The position numbers and the translations under genes were made by a program. The notes beneath the pieces are model-generated. The model worked only from the letters and a program-made list of their open reading frames with translations, had not been told where the DNA came from and did no database searches. From the NCBI GenBank assembly GCA_015231395.1, contig JADGBP010000111.1:1-7092 (forward strand): 7,092 nt of DNA, in the 5' to 3' direction. Origin of the DNA: Desulfamplus sp. Lineage in GTDB: Bacteria > Desulfobacterota > Desulfobacteria > Desulfobacterales > Desulfobacteraceae. Within the stretch, counting starts at the first letter, position 1, and each line of letters starts with the position of its first letter. Positions 5,220 to 7,092 of this stretch are shown in pieces.

Positions 5220-5711
5220 TCACTCATCAACAGGAGAAAGTATAACCCCTGCCTGTGTCAACATCTCAATAGCAATCAGATCATTATATTGTTTCTTGAA
5301 ATATACGGCTATAATACCAGCATTAATTATCATTTTTGCACATATAGAACATGGCTGATTTGTACAATACAGAGTTGAACCACTCACAGATATCCCATGA
5401 CAGGCAGCTTGAATAATCGCATTTTGTTCCGCATGAACCCCACGGCAAAGCTCATGCTTTTCTCCGGAAGGAATTTTCATCTTCTCACGCAGACACCCTG
5501 TTTCACTGCAATGGACAAGTTTAGAAGGTGCTCCGTTATAACCACTGCAAAGAATTCTTCTGTCCTTAACAAGAACTGCCCCAACTTTGCGTCGGATACA
5601 TGTTGAACGGGTAGCAACCAAATCAGCAATACCCATAAAGTAAGCTGTCCATGAAGGGCGATCTTGCTCCAGTTTGCCAGATATGGTGGATTCAACAATT
5701 GACACTATCAT
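5220..5711 (-). CDS. dCMP deaminase (ComEB/cytidine and deoxycytidylate deaminase family)
   Basis: This cytosolic zinc enzyme converts dCMP to dUMP, feeding thymidylate synthase. The 163-residue protein has the full active-site pattern: HAE (His93, Glu95 as proton shuttle) within [13 protein letters not shown], and TNQPCSIC with Cys121 and Cys124. SGYNGAP (56-62) and [16 protein letters not shown] (35-50) are characteristic of the dCMP deaminase branch rather than of cytidine deaminase. The core ([12 protein letters not shown] onward) is preceded by about 17 extra residues; no better start is seen inside that stretch, and the ATG at 5711 has only a weak purine-rich SD. It lies 18 bases after glyA, consistent with one transcript. 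Position next to SHMT and NrdR fits a dTMP-supply role. Usual symbols are comEB or dctD-like names; none is certain here. Confidence 0.93.
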   Translation of the reverse strand: MIVSIVESTISGKLEQDRPSWTAYFMGIADLVATRSTCIRRKVGAVLVKDRRILCSGYNGAPSKLVHCSETGCLREKMKIPSGEKHELCRGVHAEQNAIIQAACHGISVSGSTLYCTNQPCSICAKMIINAGIIAVYFKKQYNDLIAIEMLTQAGVILSPVDE

Positions 5712-5729
5712 ATTTCTTTTGTCCGTAAT

Positions 5730-7001
5730 TTATTCTAATATGTTGTCAGATTTATTACCGTTGTCAGAAGTGCCGTAAAGAGGAAACTCCCTGCAAAGAG
5801 CCATTACCCGCTCTTTTGTTTTTTCTACAGAACTCTTTTTATCAAGAACATCACAAATACATGCTGCAACTTCATACATCTGGTCTTTACCCATGCCACG
5901 AGAAGTCAACAAAGGTGTTCCAATCCGTATGCCGCTTGTGACTGAAGGGCCTAACGGGTCATTAGGCACACTGTTTTTATTCACGGTTATACCAGCAAGA
6001 CCAAGCATTGTTTCAGCATCTTTACCTGAAATTCCTTTGTTGGAAAGATTTAAGAGCATCAAATGGTTGTCTGTACCACCAGAGACCAGAATAATCCCAT
6101 TTTTCATAAGCAGTGATGCAAGCAGTGCTGCATTGTCAACAATCCGCTGCTGATATTCTCTGAAAGAAGGTTCAAGTGCCTCTTTAAAGGCAACAGCCTT
6201 GGCTGCAATAACATGCATCAGGGGGCCACCCTGAATACCTGGAAATATCTGGCTTCTTATCTTTGCCGCATGCTCTTCCACAGAAAGGATTATTCCCCCT
6301 CTGGGACCTCTAAGGGTTTTATGGGTTGTTGATGTAACAACATCTGCCCATGGAACGGGTGACGGATGTACGTCCGCAGCAATGAGTCCTGCAATGTGGG
6401 CCATGTCCACCATAAAAAGTGCACCATATTTTTTTGCAATTGCGGAAAAGCCTTTGAAATCAAACTTACGTGGATAGGCACTTGCACCGGCAACAATCAG
6501 CTTTGGTCTGTGTGCTTTGGCAAGAGACTCGACCTCATCAAGATCGATCATCTCTGTAATTTTGGAAACTCCGTAATGGATAAAATTAAAAAGCCTGCCT
6601 GAAAAACTTACATGGCTTCCATGTGTCAGATGCCCTCCGTGGGAAAGATCCATACCAAGAATAGTATCTCCAGGTTCAAGCAAAGCGAAATAAGCCGCCA
6701 TATTGGCACCTGAACCTGAATGTGGTTGAACATTGGCGTAGTCAGCATGAAAAAGTGCTTTTAATCTTTCAATGGCAAGCAGTTCAACCCTGTCCACATG
6801 AATACAGCCGCCATAATACCTTTTTCCAGGATAACCTTCTGCATATTTATTTGTCAGAACAGACCCCTGAGCCTCCATAACAGCTCTACTGGTAATATTT
6901 TCAGATGCGATCAGTTCAAGACCATTCTCCTGTCTTAACTTTTCATCTTTTATAATTCCTGCAATTTCAGGATCAACTTTTTCAACACTGCTTATGTTCA
7001 A
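5730..7001 (-). CDS. glyA: Serine hydroxymethyltransferase
   Basis: This cytosolic PLP enzyme interconverts serine and glycine while charging tetrahydrofolate to 5,10-methylene-THF, the main source of one-carbon units for dTMP, purines and methionine. The 423-residue protein has the family set: LIASENITS (30-38), [15 protein letters not shown] (51-65), [11 protein letters not shown] (94-104), the PLP-binding [10 protein letters not shown] (197-206), and [12 protein letters not shown] with Lys228 as the Schiff-base lysine. SGIRIGTP (356-363) holds the substrate carboxylate-binding Arg359. Length and motifs are those of a complete, active enzyme. The start is TTG at 7001, not ATG: AGGAG (7009-7013) lies seven bases upstream and no in-frame ATG is found near the conserved N-terminus. 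It is the first gene of the run within the window, and repeats upstream may control the whole operon. Confidence 0.97.
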   Translation of the reverse strand: MNISSVEKVDPEIAGIIKDEKLRQENGLELIASENITSRAVMEAQGSVLTNKYAEGYPGKRYYGGCIHVDRVELLAIERLKALFHADYANVQPHSGSGANMAAYFALLEPGDTILGMDLSHGGHLTHGSHVSFSGRLFNFIHYGVSKITEMIDLDEVESLAKAHRPKLIVAGASAYPRKFDFKGFSAIAKKYGALFMVDMAHIAGLIAADVHPSPVPWADVVTSTTHKTLRGPRGGIILSVEEHAAKIRSQIFPGIQGGPLMHVIAAKAVAFKEALEPSFREYQQRIVDNAALLASLLMKNGIILVSGGTDNHLMLLNLSNKGISGKDAETMLGLAGITVNKNSVPNDPLGPSVTSGIRIGTPLLTSRGMGKDQMYEVAACICDVLDKKSSVEKTKERVMALCREFPLYGTSDNGNKSDNILE

Positions 7002-7008
7002 TCCAACA

Positions 7009-7013
7009 CTCCT
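7009..7013 (-). promoter_or_regulatory. SD supporting a TTG start for glyA
   Basis: The minus strand reads AAAAGGAGTGTTGGATTG. AGGAG is seven bases from the TTG at 7001-6999, the best spacing in the region. The non-ATG start may lower basal expression of glyA. Confidence 0.7.
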
Positions 7014-7019
7014 TTTAAC

Positions 7020-7080
7020 AATAATTATAACTTCAGACCATTTCAGCAGACCATATTCAGACCTACAGAATATAATTATT
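7020..7080 (-). repeat. Three GGTCTG repeats within a 10-bp inverted repeat, glyA leader
   Basis: CAGACC occurs at 7034-7039, 7047-7052 and 7058-7063 (GGTCTG on the coding strand), spaced 13 and 11 bases apart; the outer two share TTCAGACC and the first two share CAGACCAT. AATAATTATA (7020-7029) and its exact reverse complement TATAATTATT (7071-7080) flank the group. Roughly helical-turn spacing suggests binding of a regulator to one face of the DNA. The flanking inverted repeat is AT-only and could be chance. Confidence 0.4.
7024..7029 (-). promoter_or_regulatory. Possible -10 box of a glyA promoter
   Basis: The minus strand carries a perfect TATAAT here, about 23 bases before the TTG start. 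It would give a very short leader beginning just before the SD. The hexamer 17 bp upstream is GGTCTG, one of the repeats, with no resemblance to TTGACA, so the promoter would need an activator or is not real. Confidence 0.3.
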
Positions 7081-7092
7081 TAATACAATATT

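Overview
The window is a chromosomal stretch from a moderately AT-rich Gram-negative bacterium. All ten supported genes lie on the minus strand, so transcription runs from right to left. The order glyA, dCMP deaminase, nrdR, ribD, riboflavin synthase, ribBA, together with the protein sequences, recalls Desulfobacterota (sulfate-reducing 'deltaproteobacteria', Desulfobacterales-like). This placement rests on remembered gene order and protein flavour, not on a search.

Layout in transcription order. Positions 7092-7002 hold the leader of glyA, with three GGTCTG repeats inside an AT-rich inverted repeat, a possible TATAAT box and a strong Shine-Dalgarno (SD) before a TTG start. Next come glyA (serine hydroxymethyltransferase, 7001-5730), a ComEB-type dCMP deaminase (5711-5220), nrdR (5138-4467, with an unusual 73-residue acidic tail) and ribD (4467-3274, start overlapping the nrdR stop by one base). 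A small toxin-antitoxin-like pair sits between ribD and the riboflavin synthase gene: a VapB-like antitoxin candidate (3243-2893) and a PIN-domain toxin (2872-2468), with two mutually exclusive stem-loops at their junction. Riboflavin synthase (2449-1745) and ribBA (1712-486) follow. After a 86-base gap carrying an 11-bp-period direct repeat come a solitary Phd/YefM-type antitoxin (399-148) and, overlapping it by 11 bases, the start of a CNNM/DUF21 membrane protein (158 to beyond base 1).

How the genes fit together. SHMT makes methylene-tetrahydrofolate, dCMP deaminase makes dUMP, and NrdR controls ribonucleotide reductase genes; together they set the dTMP/dNTP supply. RibBA, RibD and riboflavin synthase make riboflavin from GTP and ribulose-5-phosphate. 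The lumazine synthase (ribH) and nusB genes that often follow ribBA are not where expected; an antitoxin and a membrane-protein gene occupy that place.

Three gene starts are placed downstream of the longest possible reading frame because the SD and the family N-terminus agree on the shorter form: nrdR at 5138, riboflavin synthase at 2449 and the VapB-like gene at 3243. No rRNA, tRNA, CRISPR array, complete insertion sequence, FMN riboswitch or convincing terminator was seen. The most unusual points are the toxin-antitoxin pair embedded in a riboflavin operon with its palindromic junction, the orphan antitoxin fused by overlap to a CNNM gene, the NrdR tail and the repeat-bearing glyA leader. 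I found no clearly new multi-gene system.
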